From the NCBI GenBank assembly GCA_018902915.1, contig JAHIPS010000066.1, positions 1 to 46,928 of the forward strand: a stretch of DNA of 46,928 nucleotides, read 5' to 3'. The DNA is from Candidatus Omnitrophota bacterium. Its GTDB lineage: Bacteria; Omnitrophota; Gorgyraeia; Gorgyraeales; Gorgyraeaceae. Below the pieces are notes generated by a model. It was not told the DNA's origin. It was given only the letters and a program-made list of their open reading frames with translations, and made no database searches. Position numbers and translations under genes: made by a program. Shown here one piece after another: positions 16,480 to 24,777 of this stretch (positions are counted from its first letter, which is position 1; each line of letters opens with the position of its first letter).

Positions 16480-16775
16480 AAATAGAGGCGAGGTTTTGCA
16501 AGAAAGGGGTTTTAAGGAATATCTCTCACCTGGATATCGTGAGGTTGTTTCAAAGGGCTGTTAGACGGGCAGGCCTTCCTGTTGGTTTGAGCCAGGGGTA
16601 TAACCCACATTATAAAATAAGTTTTGGAAACGCGCTGAAATTAGGCATGGAGAGCGATGGCGAAGAGGTGACTTTCGCGATGAATGAATGGATGGCGCCG
16701 GAAGAATTTGAGAAAAAGATAAATGAAAAATTGCCGGAAGGGATCAAGGTGTTGGAATGCAAAAAGAGATTTTGA
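16476..16775 (+). CDS. Truncated DUF2344 (TIGR03936-type) protein
   Basis: 99 residues matching the N-terminal half of the DUF2344 family: RFCKKGVLRNISHLDIVRLF, then a RAVRRAGLPVGLSQGYNPH segment and FGNALKLGMES. Family members are usually around 200 residues or more, so roughly the second half is missing, and no matching sequence follows in another frame. It overlaps pilQ by 4 nt and rng by 19 nt, so it is embedded in a translated operon. In other genomes this domain is fused or adjacent to the TIGR03960 radical SAM protein, found here at 1584. It may be a shortened functional form or a decaying remnant. Confidence 0.75.
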   Translation: MKIEARFCKKGVLRNISHLDIVRLFQRAVRRAGLPVGLSQGYNPHYKISFGNALKLGMESDGEEVTFAMNEWMAPEEFEKKINEKLPEGIKVLECKKRF

Positions 16776-18268
16776 TAAACGTTGAATCGCAGGAGAAGAG
16801 GGTCGCGGTCGTAGAGGCCGGCGTGCTCCAGGAATATTATATCGAGCGGCCTTCAGAGGTGACGCTGGTCGGGAACATATACAAGGGCATAGTGGAGTCG
16901 GTTGTCTCAGGGATAGGCGCCGCGTTTGTGAGCATAGGCCAGTCAAGGAACGGGTTTTTATACGTATCTGATATGATGTCGTCGGCAAGGGAATTTGACT
17001 TGCTGGACGACGGTTCGCCAGAGGCAGCAAAAGAGGAAGCTGCGAGGCGCCGGACGCCAAGGCCAAGGCCGTCGGATATAAACAAATTGGTAAAAGAAAA
17101 ACAGGAGGTTTTGGTCCAGGTGGTGAAAGAAGGAATAGGCAACAAGGGGCCGCGGCTTACAACGCATGTCGGTATTCCCGGACGATTTATAGTGCTGATG
17201 CCTTTTGATAATCATCTTGGCGTGTCAAAAAAAGTCACGGACAGGCAGGAGAGACAGAGACTGCATAAGATCCTGAAAAAGATAGCGCCCGCTTTTAATG
17301 CAGGATTGATCGTGCGCACGGCCGGCGTCGGCAAGAGCGAGAGGGATATCCAGCGCGAGGCAAAATATCTATATGTGCTCTGGAAAAGGATAAATCGCGA
17401 CGCCGCTAAGGTAAAGGCGCCCGGTGTCGTGCACGAGGAGCACGGGCTGACGTTCAGGATATTGCGCGACATATTCAGCGAGGACGTGTCAAGGGTGCTG
17501 GTGGACAACAGGGACGAGTACAAGAAGCTGCGGAATTTTGCGAACAATATGATGCCGGCAATGAAACGAAAGCTCATGTTTTACAGGGAGAAGGTGAGCG
17601 CTTTTGAGTCGCGCGGCATAGAGAAGGAGATAGAGAAGCTTTACAGGAAAAAGATAGATCTCAAATGCAAGGGATATATTTTTATCGAGGAGACAGAGGG
17701 GCTTATAGCCATTGACGTGAACAGCGGTTCTTTTTCAAGGCGCAATATCGAGGAGACCGCGATCAGGGTCAATTCCGAGGCAGCGGAGGAGATCGCGAGG
17801 CAGATACGGCTGAGGGATATCGGCGGGATCATAGTGATTGATTTTATTGATATGAATCGCGACAGGAACAGGCGCGAGATCTTTAATATATTAGTGAGAT
17901 CTGTTAAGAGGGACAAGGCAAGGATCAAGATTTTGCAGATGTCCGAGTTTGGCATAGTGCAGATGACGCGACAGCGCGTGCGGCGGGGCGTGCGGCGCGT
18001 GTCGTATCAGAAGTGCCCGTATTGCAGCGGCAGAGGGTCGGTGAAATCAGTGACGACCATGGCGATCGAAGTGCTGCGCGCGGTGAAGCGGGAGCTGGAT
18101 AAGGCGCGGCTGAAAGAGGTGCGGGCGTTCGTGCACCCGGGCGTGGCGAATTACCTGCTGAACGAGGACCGGCCGTCCATAACCAAGCTCGAAAGCGAGC
18201 ACAGGGCCAAGATCATCATAATAGCAGAGCCGGAAATGCACATCGAGCGCTTCCGCATCCAACACTAA
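16757..18268 (+). CDS. rng: Ribonuclease G/E
   Basis: 503-residue endoribonuclease for rRNA maturation and mRNA decay. The N-terminal S1-type domain (about residues 35-130) has GNIYKGIVESVVSGIGAAFV, interrupted by a charged insert of about 35 residues at 75-115. The catalytic DNase I-like domain carries aspartates in LIAIDVNSGSF (about 316-326) and IIVIDFIDMN (about 360). The zinc-link motif CPYCSGRG lies near residue 420. It lacks the long degradosome-scaffold tail of E. coli RNase E, so the RNase G form is favoured. It lies upstream of rplU-rpmA-obg, a widely conserved order. Confidence 0.95.
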   Translation: MQKEILINVESQEKRVAVVEAGVLQEYYIERPSEVTLVGNIYKGIVESVVSGIGAAFVSIGQSRNGFLYVSDMMSSAREFDLLDDGSPEAAKEEAARRRTPRPRPSDINKLVKEKQEVLVQVVKEGIGNKGPRLTTHVGIPGRFIVLMPFDNHLGVSKKVTDRQERQRLHKILKKIAPAFNAGLIVRTAGVGKSERDIQREAKYLYVLWKRINRDAAKVKAPGVVHEEHGLTFRILRDIFSEDVSRVLVDNRDEYKKLRNFANNMMPAMKRKLMFYREKVSAFESRGIEKEIEKLYRKKIDLKCKGYIFIEETEGLIAIDVNSGSFSRRNIEETAIRVNSEAAEEIARQIRLRDIGGIIVIDFIDMNRDRNRREIFNILVRSVKRDKARIKILQMSEFGIVQMTRQRVRRGVRRVSYQKCPYCSGRGSVKSVTTMAIEVLRAVKRELDKARLKEVRAFVHPGVANYLLNEDRPSITKLESEHRAKIIIIAEPEMHIERFRIQH

Positions 18269-18272
18269 CAAG

Positions 18273-18295
18273 TGGTCGAGGTTTCGCCTCGACCA
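18273..18295. repeat. Hairpin after rng
   Basis: A 9-bp perfect stem TGGTCGAGG/CCTCGACCA around the 5-nt loop TTTCG, starting 4 nt after the rng stop. No T-run follows. It lies 25 nt upstream of the rplU start and could affect rplU expression or processing by the RNase G encoded just upstream (speculative). Confidence 0.7.
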
Positions 18296-18319
18296 GATAA
18301 TGAAGAGGGAGGGGTTACA

Positions 18320-18634
18320 GTGTACGCAATAGTTGAAACAGGCGCAAAGCAGTACAGGGTGTCAAAAGGGGATTTACTGGAAATAGAACGATTGGATTTA
18401 AAAGATAAGAAAGAGGTAAAGCTCGACAAGGTGCTTTTTGTTTCTGACAAAAAAGACCCCTCGGTGGGTAAACCTTATATAAAAGGCGCTTCAGTTGTCT
18501 GCGAGGTCGTGGGAGAGAAGCGCGGCAAAAAGTCCATATCTTTTAAATACAGGCGGCGACTCGGAAATTCCAGAAGAAAAGTCGGACACAGGCAGAATTA
18601 CACAGTTTTGAAAGTCAAGGAAATCGCAGCATAA
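18320..18634 (+). CDS. rplU: 50S ribosomal protein L21
   Basis: 104-residue protein that binds 23S rRNA domain I. The GTG at 18320 is chosen because GAGGGAGGGG lies at 18305-18314 and [14 protein letters not shown] is the invariant family N-terminus. A longer frame from 18272 would translate a hairpin and is rejected. The C-terminal [18 protein letters not shown] segment is the conserved RNA-binding tail of L21. It is followed 14 nt later by rpmA. The ysxB/prp protease gene that lies between the two in Firmicutes is absent. Confidence 0.97.
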   Translation: MYAIVETGAKQYRVSKGDLLEIERLDLKDKKEVKLDKVLFVSDKKDPSVGKPYIKGASVVCEVVGEKRGKKSISFKYRRRLGNSRRKVGHRQNYTVLKVKEIAA

Positions 18635-18648
18635 CAGGAGGGAATAAA

Positions 18649-18885
18649 ATGGCGCATACTAAATCACAGGGAAGCTCCAGGAACGGAAGGAACAGCAATT
18701 CGCAGCGGCTCGGGGTCAAGCGATTCGAGGGCCAGTTTGTGAGCGCTGGCTCTATCCTTGTCAGGCAGAAAGGCACAAAGTTTTTTCCTGGCACAGGCGT
18801 GGGCATGGGCAGGGACCGCACGTTGTTCGCGCTAAAGGACGGCGTGGTAAAGTTCGGCACATCGCGTAAGATCAATGTGCTGTAG
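18649..18885 (+). CDS. rpmA: 50S ribosomal protein L27
   Basis: 78-residue protein near the peptidyl-transferase centre. The N-terminus [20 protein letters not shown] is close to the canonical form and lacks the cleaved N-terminal extension of Firmicutes L27, consistent with no prp gene beside it. [20 protein letters not shown] and [11 protein letters not shown] are signature blocks. Ribosome site AGGAGGG precedes the ATG. The gene is 8 nt from obg, so rplU-rpmA-obg is one transcription unit. Confidence 0.97.
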   Translation: MAHTKSQGSSRNGRNSNSQRLGVKRFEGQFVSAGSILVRQKGTKFFPGTGVGMGRDRTLFALKDGVVKFGTSRKINVL

Positions 18886-18893
18886 CGCTTCGC

Positions 18894-19865
18894 ATGTTTA
18901 TTGACCACGCAGAGATCAATGTCAGGGCAGGCGACGGCGGCGACGGTTGTCACAGTTTTTCCAAAGGCAGGATGCAGAGGTACAAGAAGCCTGACGGCGG
19001 AGACGGCGGCAAAGGCGGCGACGTAATAATCATTGCGGACAACAATGTCCAGACCCTCGTCGATTTTTATTACAGAAAGCATTTTAAGGCGGAGTCTGGC
19101 AGCAACGGTTCTAGCAATCATAAAAAAGGCGCTGACGGCAGGGACTCTATAATAAGGGTCAGCATCGGGACGATTTTAAGAGACAGGCACGAGGACATTG
19201 TTTATTGCGATTTGAATGAGGTCGGCCGGTCAGTCGTGATCACGAAGGGCGGGGCTGGCGGCGCTGGAAATTCCAGGCGCAGGGATGCCACGCCCGGGAA
19301 AGACGGCGACGAGAAAAATATTGTTTTAGAATTAAAATTAGTCGCTGACGTCGGCATAATCGGCTATCCAAATGTGGGCAAGTCGAGCCTGATCTGTCGC
19401 GTGTCAAAGGCAAAGTCAAAGATAGCCAGTTATTCGTTTACCACGAAGACGCCGATTTTGGGCGTGGTGAAGCTGGATAGCGAGAGAAGTTTTGTTATTT
19501 GTGATATCCCGGGACTGATAGAAGGCGCGCATTCCGGCAGGGGGCTGGGCGACGAGTTTCTGAGGCACGTTGAAAGGACAAAAGTCCTCGTGCACATGAT
19601 AGACATGGCAGGCGTGGAGCAGAGAGATCCTGTCGAGGATTTGAAAAAAATAAATCATGAGCTTGGCGCGTATGATCCGGGTCTTTTAAAGCGGCCGCAG
19701 ATCCTGGCGGCGAATAAAATGGATCTTCCGGACGCGGCCGAGAATTTAAAGAGTTTTAGAAAAAAGGTAAAGAAAAAGATATATCCAATATCTTGCGTAA
19801 CAGGCGAGGGCATAAAAGAGCTGCTCGAGGCAGCGCATACTGCGCTGTTCAAGGCTAAGCCTTGA
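18894..19865 (+). CDS. obg: Obg/CgtA GTPase, C-terminus encoded by a P1 repeat
   Basis: 323-residue ribosome-assembly GTPase. The glycine-rich Obg fold (about 1-155) shows GDGGDGCHSFSKGRMQ and GGDGGKGGDV. The G domain has G1 GYPNVGKSS (about 157-165), G3 DIPGLIEGAHSGRGLG and G4 NKMD. There is no C-terminal OCT domain, as in many bacteria. The last six codons (LFKAKP) and the TGA stop come from a P1 palindromic unit at 19847-19867, so the natural end of this gene has been rewritten by the repeat. The start has no visible ribosome site but lies 8 nt after rpmA, so coupling is likely. Confidence 0.96.
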   Translation: MFIDHAEINVRAGDGGDGCHSFSKGRMQRYKKPDGGDGGKGGDVIIIADNNVQTLVDFYYRKHFKAESGSNGSSNHKKGADGRDSIIRVSIGTILRDRHEDIVYCDLNEVGRSVVITKGGAGGAGNSRRRDATPGKDGDEKNIVLELKLVADVGIIGYPNVGKSSLICRVSKAKSKIASYSFTTKTPILGVVKLDSERSFVICDIPGLIEGAHSGRGLGDEFLRHVERTKVLVHMIDMAGVEQRDPVEDLKKINHELGAYDPGLLKRPQILAANKMDLPDAAENLKSFRKKVKKKIYPISCVTGEGIKELLEAAHTALFKAKP

Positions 19866-19889
19866 ACAGCGCAAGGCTAAGCCTTGAAC
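19847..19889. repeat. P1 palindromic doublet with one truncated unit
   Basis: A full unit at 19847-19867 (central A) and a truncated unit at 19872-19889 that lacks the first three bases. The full unit has complementary outer flanks TGCGCT and AGCGCA. The doublet covers the obg stop codon and ends 10 nt before the proB start. It is the only imperfect copy in the window. Confidence 0.93.
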
Positions 19890-19898
19890 AGTGGGGCG

Positions 19899-20684
19899 AT
19901 GGAAAGACAAGATATAACAAAGGCAAAGCGGATAGTTGTGAAGGTGGGCACGAGCGTGCTTGCATCAAAGGGGTTTGCGCTGGATGAGGCGTGGATGCAG
20001 GGGTTTGCCCGGGAGATCGGAGAACTTTTGAAGCAGGGCCGCGAGGTGGTAATTGTTTCTTCAGGCGCGATCGCTGCAGGCATGCATTTATTGGGCATGA
20101 AAAAAAGGCCGAGCGATCTGCCCGGCAAGCAGGCGTGCGCAGCTGTGGGCCAGGGCAATCTGATAAATAAATATGAGGATATGTTCAGGAACGCAGGTTT
20201 TCATGTCGGCCAGATACTTTTGACATGGGAGGGCTTGAAGGACAGGCGCATGTACCTCAATGCTAAAAACACGATCAACACGCTTTTGTCAAAATCCGTG
20301 GTGCCTATAATCAATGAGAACGACACAGTGGCTGTTGACGAGATAAAATTCGGCGACAATGACACGCTTTCAGCGCTCGTGGCAGAGCTTGTGGGTGCGG
20401 ATCTTTTGGTCATGCTGACAGACGTGGACGGGTTTTGCGCGGGCTCTAAAAAGCAGCGCGTTGATAAGATAACAGAGATATGTCCTGAGATAGAAGCCGC
20501 GGCAGGGGGCACGGAAAAAGAGCATTCGCTCGGCGGCATGAAGACAAAACTCAAGGCCTGCAGGATCGCCATGTCTTCAGGCATCCATTGCGTGATTGCG
20601 AACGGCCGCAAGAAGGACATAATGACAAAGATCATAAAGGGCGAAAACGTGGGCACGCTTTTTGTAGCTGAAAAAGAAAAATAG
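19899..20684 (+). CDS. proB: Glutamate 5-kinase
   Basis: First enzyme of proline synthesis, ATP-dependent phosphorylation of glutamate. 261 residues, comprising the amino-acid-kinase domain only, without the C-terminal PUA domain of the E. coli enzyme. Visible motifs: VVKVGTSVLA (about 13-22), VIVSSGAIAAGMHLLG (about 54-69), INENDTVAVDEIKFGDND (about 140-157) and LLVMLTDVDG. ATG 19899 is chosen. A TTG-initiated extension from 19884 starts inside the repeat and is rejected. The stop is 18 nt before proA. Confidence 0.95.
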   Translation: MERQDITKAKRIVVKVGTSVLASKGFALDEAWMQGFAREIGELLKQGREVVIVSSGAIAAGMHLLGMKKRPSDLPGKQACAAVGQGNLINKYEDMFRNAGFHVGQILLTWEGLKDRRMYLNAKNTINTLLSKSVVPIINENDTVAVDEIKFGDNDTLSALVAELVGADLLVMLTDVDGFCAGSKKQRVDKITEICPEIEAAAGGTEKEHSLGGMKTKLKACRIAMSSGIHCVIANGRKKDIMTKIIKGENVGTLFVAEKEK

Positions 20685-20702
20685 TTAAAAGGAAGGTGTG
20701 GA

Positions 20703-21959
20703 GTGCAGTTAAAAAATAAGATCTTAAAGATGCTGGAAGAGGCGAAGGCGGCGTCAAGGGCGCTAGCCAGCGTTTCAACCAAGAATAAAAACAAGGCGCT
20801 TTTAGCAATGGCAAAAGCGCTCCTTAGGGATTCGAGATATATATCGCTGCGAAATGCCAGGGATGTTTCCCTTGCCAGGAAAAATGGTCTGTCAAAGGCA
20901 ATGATAGACAGGCTCACGCTTACAGACGAGCGGATAAAGGATATGGCAGATGGTTTGAAGACAGTCGCGTCTTTAAAGGATCCTGTGGGTGGTGTTATCA
21001 GGCAGTGGAAGAGACCCAACGGACTTTTGATAAAAAAGGTGCGCGTGCCAATAGGCGTTGTGGGAATCATATACGAGTCCAGGCCCAATGTCACGAGTGA
21101 TTGCGCAGGGCTGTGTCTTAAATCCGGAAACGCGTGCGTGTTGCGCGGCGGAAGCGAATCCATTAATTCTAATCGCGCGATCCACGAGGTCATTACAAAA
21201 GGTCTGGGTAATTTCGGGATACCAAAGGCAGCGATTAGCATGATCGATACAACAGACAGGAAGGCAGTGGAGATACTTTTGCAGGCGCCCGAGTACGTGG
21301 ACCTTGTAATCCCGAGGGGCGGCGAGGGCCTGATAAAGCATGTTGCAGAGACTTCCAGGATACCGGTGATAAAACATTATAAGGGCGTGTGTCATTTATA
21401 CGTCGATAAATTCGCGGATCTGAAAAAGGCGATAGACATCGCATTCAACGCAAAGGTGCAAAAGCCCGGGGTATGCAACGCCATAGAGACACTGTTGGTG
21501 CACAAGGCCGTGGCCAGCAAATTTTTGCCGCAAGTGGTGCGCAGCCTGGAAGACGCGGATGTGGAGCTGCGCGGCTGCGCGAAGACCAAAAAAATATTAA
21601 GGGGCATAAAAAGCGCCACGGAAAAAGATTGGTATGAAGAATATCTGGATCTGATATTGGCGATCAAGATCGTTGACAGCGCGGACGAGGCGATTGATTT
21701 TATAAATAAGTACGGGTCAGGTCATTCGGACGCGATAGTCACGAAGAATAAAAAAGTGGCCAATGTTTTTTTGAGCAGGGTGGATTCAGCATGTGTTTAT
21801 CTGAACTCCTCCACCAGGTTTACAGACGGGTATCAATTCGGCTTTGGCGCGGAAATAGGCATTTCAACAGACAAGATCCATGCAAGGGGGCCGATGGCAT
21901 TAGAGGAGCTTTGCACGTATAAATATGTCGTGCTCGGCTCTGGCCAAATAAGACAATGA
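20703..21959 (+). CDS. proA: Gamma-glutamyl phosphate reductase
   Basis: 418-residue NADPH-dependent reductase, second step of proline synthesis, using the unstable ProB product; adjacency of the two genes is typical. The start is GTG 20703 with AAGGAAGG at 20695 region. Visible motifs: VRVPIGVVGIIYESRPNVT (about 115), LRGGSESINSN, the catalytic cysteine in KPGVCNAIETLL (about 260) and GFGAEIGISTDKIHARGP (about 380-397). Length is normal. It is followed by an inverted P1 doublet and then his genes. Confidence 0.96.
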   Translation: MQLKNKILKMLEEAKAASRALASVSTKNKNKALLAMAKALLRDSRYISLRNARDVSLARKNGLSKAMIDRLTLTDERIKDMADGLKTVASLKDPVGGVIRQWKRPNGLLIKKVRVPIGVVGIIYESRPNVTSDCAGLCLKSGNACVLRGGSESINSNRAIHEVITKGLGNFGIPKAAISMIDTTDRKAVEILLQAPEYVDLVIPRGGEGLIKHVAETSRIPVIKHYKGVCHLYVDKFADLKKAIDIAFNAKVQKPGVCNAIETLLVHKAVASKFLPQVVRSLEDADVELRGCAKTKKILRGIKSATEKDWYEEYLDLILAIKIVDSADEAIDFINKYGSGHSDAIVTKNKKVANVFLSRVDSACVYLNSSTRFTDGYQFGFGAEIGISTDKIHARGPMALEELCTYKYVVLGSGQIRQ

Positions 21960-21968
21960 GGCTTGCGG

Positions 21969-22020
21969 ATGTTCAAGGCTAAGCCTTGAACAAGCTTGTT
22001 CAAGGCTTAGCCTTGAACAT
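21969..22020. repeat. P1 palindromic doublet, inverted units (52-bp perfect palindrome)
   Basis: Units at 21971-21991 (central A) and 21998-22018 (central T) joined by AAGCTT, with flanks AT and AT. The whole block is perfectly self-complementary. It lies between proA and hisB, ending 14 nt before the hisB ATG and just before its GAGAGGTGAGGG ribosome site. Confidence 0.97.
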
Positions 22021-22034
22021 TTGAGAGGTGAGGG

Positions 22035-22646
22035 ATGAAGAAGAGGAAGGCAAAGGTAGCGAGGAAGACGAGCGAGACGAATGTTATGCTCGAATTGAAT
22101 ATAGACGGGAAAGGCGCTTCCAGCGTGAAGACAGGCATAGCTTTTCTGGATCACATGCTCGCGCTTTTTGCAAAGCACGGACTTTTTGATTTAAAGATAA
22201 AGGCCAAGGGCGACCTGGACGTGGATTTTCACCACACGAACGAGGATATAGGTATATGCATGGGAGAGGCGTTCAGGAAGGCGCTGGGCGACAAAAAAGG
22301 GATCAGGCGATTCGGCGAAAAGACGATCCCGATGGACGAGACGCTGGTCAATGTCCGCGTGGCAGTGGACGTAAGCGGCAGGCCGTTTTTTAATAATATC
22401 AAATCGGAAAAACCATATGAAGAAAAGGATGTGCAGGGGGGATACAATCTGGAATACACGCGCCAGTTTTTCCATGCGCTCATAAATAATTTTCCTATTA
22501 CAATGCACATCTCCGTTCTAGAGGCGGGTTCTGACGCGCATCATTTAATAGAGGCGATTTTCAAGGCAGCAGCCAAGGCGTTAGATGAGGCAACACAGAT
22601 AGATCCGCGTGTAAAAGGCATTCCTTCCACCAAGGGCCGTCTATGA
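22035..22646 (+). CDS. hisB: Imidazoleglycerol-phosphate dehydratase
   Basis: 203-residue manganese-dependent dehydratase of histidine synthesis, monofunctional with no histidinol phosphatase domain. Metal-binding motifs are visible: FLDHMLALFAKHG (about 37-49), DVDFHHTNEDIGI (about 62-74) and the second histidine pair in GSDAHHLIEAIFKA (about 162-175). The usual second-block SGxNAHH reads AGSDAHH, a mild variation. Ribosome site GAGAGGTGAGGG. It overlaps hisH by 4 nt. hisG, hisD, hisC and hisE are not in the window. Confidence 0.95.
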   Translation: MKKRKAKVARKTSETNVMLELNIDGKGASSVKTGIAFLDHMLALFAKHGLFDLKIKAKGDLDVDFHHTNEDIGICMGEAFRKALGDKKGIRRFGEKTIPMDETLVNVRVAVDVSGRPFFNNIKSEKPYEEKDVQGGYNLEYTRQFFHALINNFPITMHISVLEAGSDAHHLIEAIFKAAAKALDEATQIDPRVKGIPSTKGRL

Positions 22647-23257
22647 TTACAATTGTTGACTATGGCATGGGTAACCTTAGGAGCGTGCAGAAGGCCTTTG
22701 AGTTATTTTGTCCAAAGGTCAGGGTGAGTTCGTCTGCCAGGGATATCGCTGCAGCGAGCAAGGTGGTTTTGCCTGGCGTCGGCGCATTTGGCAAGGCAAT
22801 GGAGGAGCTCGAGAAAAAAGGACTGGTAGACGCGCTCAAGGATGCTATTAAAAGCGGAAGGCCGTTTTTAGGAATATGTCTGGGGATCCAGCTTTTATTT
22901 CCGGAAAGCGAAGAGGCTGGCCGGGTCAAGGGCCTTGGTATATTAAAAGGAAAAGTCAGGAAATTTGACAATTCTCTCGGGCTAAAGATCCCGCACATGG
23001 GGTGGAACAAGATAAAATTCAAAGATCAAGATTCCAGATCCAGAATTTTAGAGGGTGTGCCGGATGGGAGCCACATGTATTTCGTGCACTCTTATTATGT
23101 GGAGCCTGAGGATAAAGATGCGGTGCTTTGCGAAACAGAATACGGCGATATTTTTGCCTCAGCAATACAGAAGGACAATATCTACGCGTTTCAGTTTCAC
23201 CCTGAGAAAAGCCAGAAGATAGGATTAAATATTGTAAAGAATTTTGCAGAGCTATGA
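22643..23257 (+). CDS. hisH: Imidazole glycerol phosphate synthase, glutaminase subunit
   Basis: 204-residue class I amidotransferase that supplies ammonia to HisF. The catalytic cysteine is in GICLGIQLLF (about 77-86) and the His-Glu pair in FQFHPEKSQK (about 187-196). VDYGMGNLRSVQKAF is the typical N-terminus. ATG overlaps hisB by 4 nt and the end overlaps hisA by 4 nt. Around residues 124-136 the stretch KFKDQDSRSRIL is encoded by an imperfect 36-nt palindrome (23014-23049) in a loop that is usually short and variable, so it may be an in-frame insertion. Confidence 0.95.
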   Translation: MITIVDYGMGNLRSVQKAFELFCPKVRVSSSARDIAAASKVVLPGVGAFGKAMEELEKKGLVDALKDAIKSGRPFLGICLGIQLLFPESEEAGRVKGLGILKGKVRKFDNSLGLKIPHMGWNKIKFKDQDSRSRILEGVPDGSHMYFVHSYYVEPEDKDAVLCETEYGDIFASAIQKDNIYAFQFHPEKSQKIGLNIVKNFAEL

Positions 23258-23973
23258 TAATTATTCCGGCAATAGATATAATCGGCGGAAGGGTCGTGAG
23301 GCTGCACCAGGGTGATTTCACCAAGGAGAAATTTTATTCAGATGATCCGGTCGAGACAGCGCTTTTGTGGCAGAAAAAAGGCGCGAGGTTTTTGCATGTG
23401 GTGGACCTTGACGGCGCGAAATACGGCGAGGTGAGAAACGGCGAGGTCATAGGACGTATCATAAAAGCCGTGGACATGAAATGCGAGGTCGGCGGCGGGT
23501 TGCGTGACGAAAAAGACATCGCGTATTTTCTGGAACAGGGGGCAGAGCGCGTGGTGCTTGGCACAAAGGCATTCGAGGACCCCGACTATTTAAAGAAGCT
23601 TGTCTCCATGTTTGGCAAAAAGATCGTGGTCAGCATAGATTTTGCAGGCGAAAGAATAGTGAAAAAAGGCTGGCAGGAGGAAATGGACATGTCGCCGGAT
23701 GAGATGATTAAAAAGATACAGCAGGCTGGCGTGAGCACGATTGTTGTAACTGATATTGCGATGGACGGGACATTAAAGGGGCCTAATGTAGAGAAGATGA
23801 AAAAGATCCTTTCCAGCGTGGATATTTCAGTGATAGCGTCAGGCGGGATATCCAGTCTAGCGGACATAAAGAAGCTGAAGGATATTGGAAGTAAAAACTT
23901 AGAGGGCGTTATCATCGGTCGCGCCTTATACGAGGGTAAGATTAACCTCGAGGATGCAATCAAAATAAGTTGA
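23254..23973 (+). CDS. hisA: Phosphoribosylformimino-5-aminoimidazole carboxamide ribotide isomerase
   Basis: 239-residue TIM-barrel isomerase, the step before HisF. The first catalytic aspartate is in IIPAIDIIGGRVVRLHQGDF (about 2-21) and the second in VTDIAMDGTLKGPN (about 165-178). Phosphate-binding GGG and GVIIGRALYEGK are present. It overlaps hisH by 4 nt. The stop TGA at 23971-23973 lies inside the left arm of an AAGTTGACAA palindrome, so the repeat has fixed the end of the gene. PriA-type bifunctional HisA/TrpF activity is not needed because a trpF gene is present. Confidence 0.95.
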   Translation: MIIIPAIDIIGGRVVRLHQGDFTKEKFYSDDPVETALLWQKKGARFLHVVDLDGAKYGEVRNGEVIGRIIKAVDMKCEVGGGLRDEKDIAYFLEQGAERVVLGTKAFEDPDYLKKLVSMFGKKIVVSIDFAGERIVKKGWQEEMDMSPDEMIKKIQQAGVSTIVVTDIAMDGTLKGPNVEKMKKILSSVDISVIASGGISSLADIKKLKDIGSKNLEGVIIGRALYEGKINLEDAIKIS

Positions 23974-24003
23974 CAATTTTGACATTGTCAGATTTGTCAA
24001 CTT
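23967..24003. repeat. AAGTTGACAA palindrome (family P2), copy 2
   Basis: Arms AAGTTGACAA and TTGTCAACTT around a 17-nt interior. All 37 bases are identical to the core of the element at 11230-11274. It covers the hisA stop and occupies most of the 42-bp gap before hisF. Confidence 0.93.
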
Positions 24004-24015
24004 GGTGAGTGGGAT

Positions 24016-24777
24016 ATGCTGGCGAAGAGGATTATTCCATGTCTGGATGTCAAGGACGGTAGGGTCGTGAAGGGAGTAAAATTCCTGAACCTGAAGGACG
24101 CGGGCGACCCTGTTGAGGTGGCGCAGATCTATGACAAGGAAGAGGCGGACGAGATCGTGTTTTTGGATATCACAGCGAGTTATGAAAAAAGACAGATCAT
24201 GCTGGATGTCGTGAGGCGCACAGCCGAGACTGTTTTTATGCCACTCACAGTCGGCGGCGGCATAAGAAATCTCGACGACATCAGGGATCTGTTGAACGCG
24301 GGCACGGACAAGGTCTCGATCAATACAGCTAGCGTGAAGGATCCGGAATTGGTAAAAAGGGCTGCAGAGAGATTCGGCAGTCAATGCATAGTGGTTGCTA
24401 TTGATGCAAAAAGAACGGGAAAGGGTTTGAAATGGGAAGTTTATATAAATGGTGGGAGGACGCCGACAGGTATAGACGCTCTTGAATGGGGCAAAAAGGT
24501 CGAGGCGCTCGGCGCGGGCGAGATACTTTTGACAAGCATGGACAAGGACGGCACCAGGGACGGCTATGATATTGAGCTCACAAAGGCGTTTTCTGAAAAT
24601 TTGAGCATTCCTATAATAGCGTCTGGCGGCGCAGGGAATCTGGAACACCTGCAGGATGTTTTAACTAATGGCAAGGCAGACGCGGCGCTCGCAGCATCTA
24701 TTTTTCATTTCAGGGAATATTCAGTGAAAGATACAAAGGAATTTTTGAAGAAAAAGGGAGTCGAGGTGCGGACGTGA
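24016..24777 (+). CDS. hisF: Imidazole glycerol phosphate synthase, cyclase subunit
   Basis: 253-residue TIM-barrel cyclase that uses ammonia from HisH to form IGP and [25 protein letters not shown] is the family N-terminus, with the first catalytic aspartate at position 11. The second lies in [15 protein letters not shown] (about 173-187). [14 protein letters not shown] and [11 protein letters not shown] are phosphate-binding loops. GTGAGTGGG before the ATG is a moderate ribosome site. The end overlaps hisI by 4 nt (GTGA). Only a repeat separates it from hisA. Confidence 0.96.
   Translation: MLAKRIIPCLDVKDGRVVKGVKFLNLKDAGDPVEVAQIYDKEEADEIVFLDITASYEKRQIMLDVVRRTAETVFMPLTVGGGIRNLDDIRDLLNAGTDKVSINTASVKDPELVKRAAERFGSQCIVVAIDAKRTGKGLKWEVYINGGRTPTGIDALEWGKKVEALGAGEILLTSMDKDGTRDGYDIELTKAFSENLSIPIIASGGAGNLEHLQDVLTNGKADAALAASIFHFREYSVKDTKEFLKKKGVEVRT

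Noticed and set aside
19884-19898. TTG start adding five residues to proB
   Set aside because: It begins inside the P1 repeat. ATG 19899 gives the normal family N-terminus.
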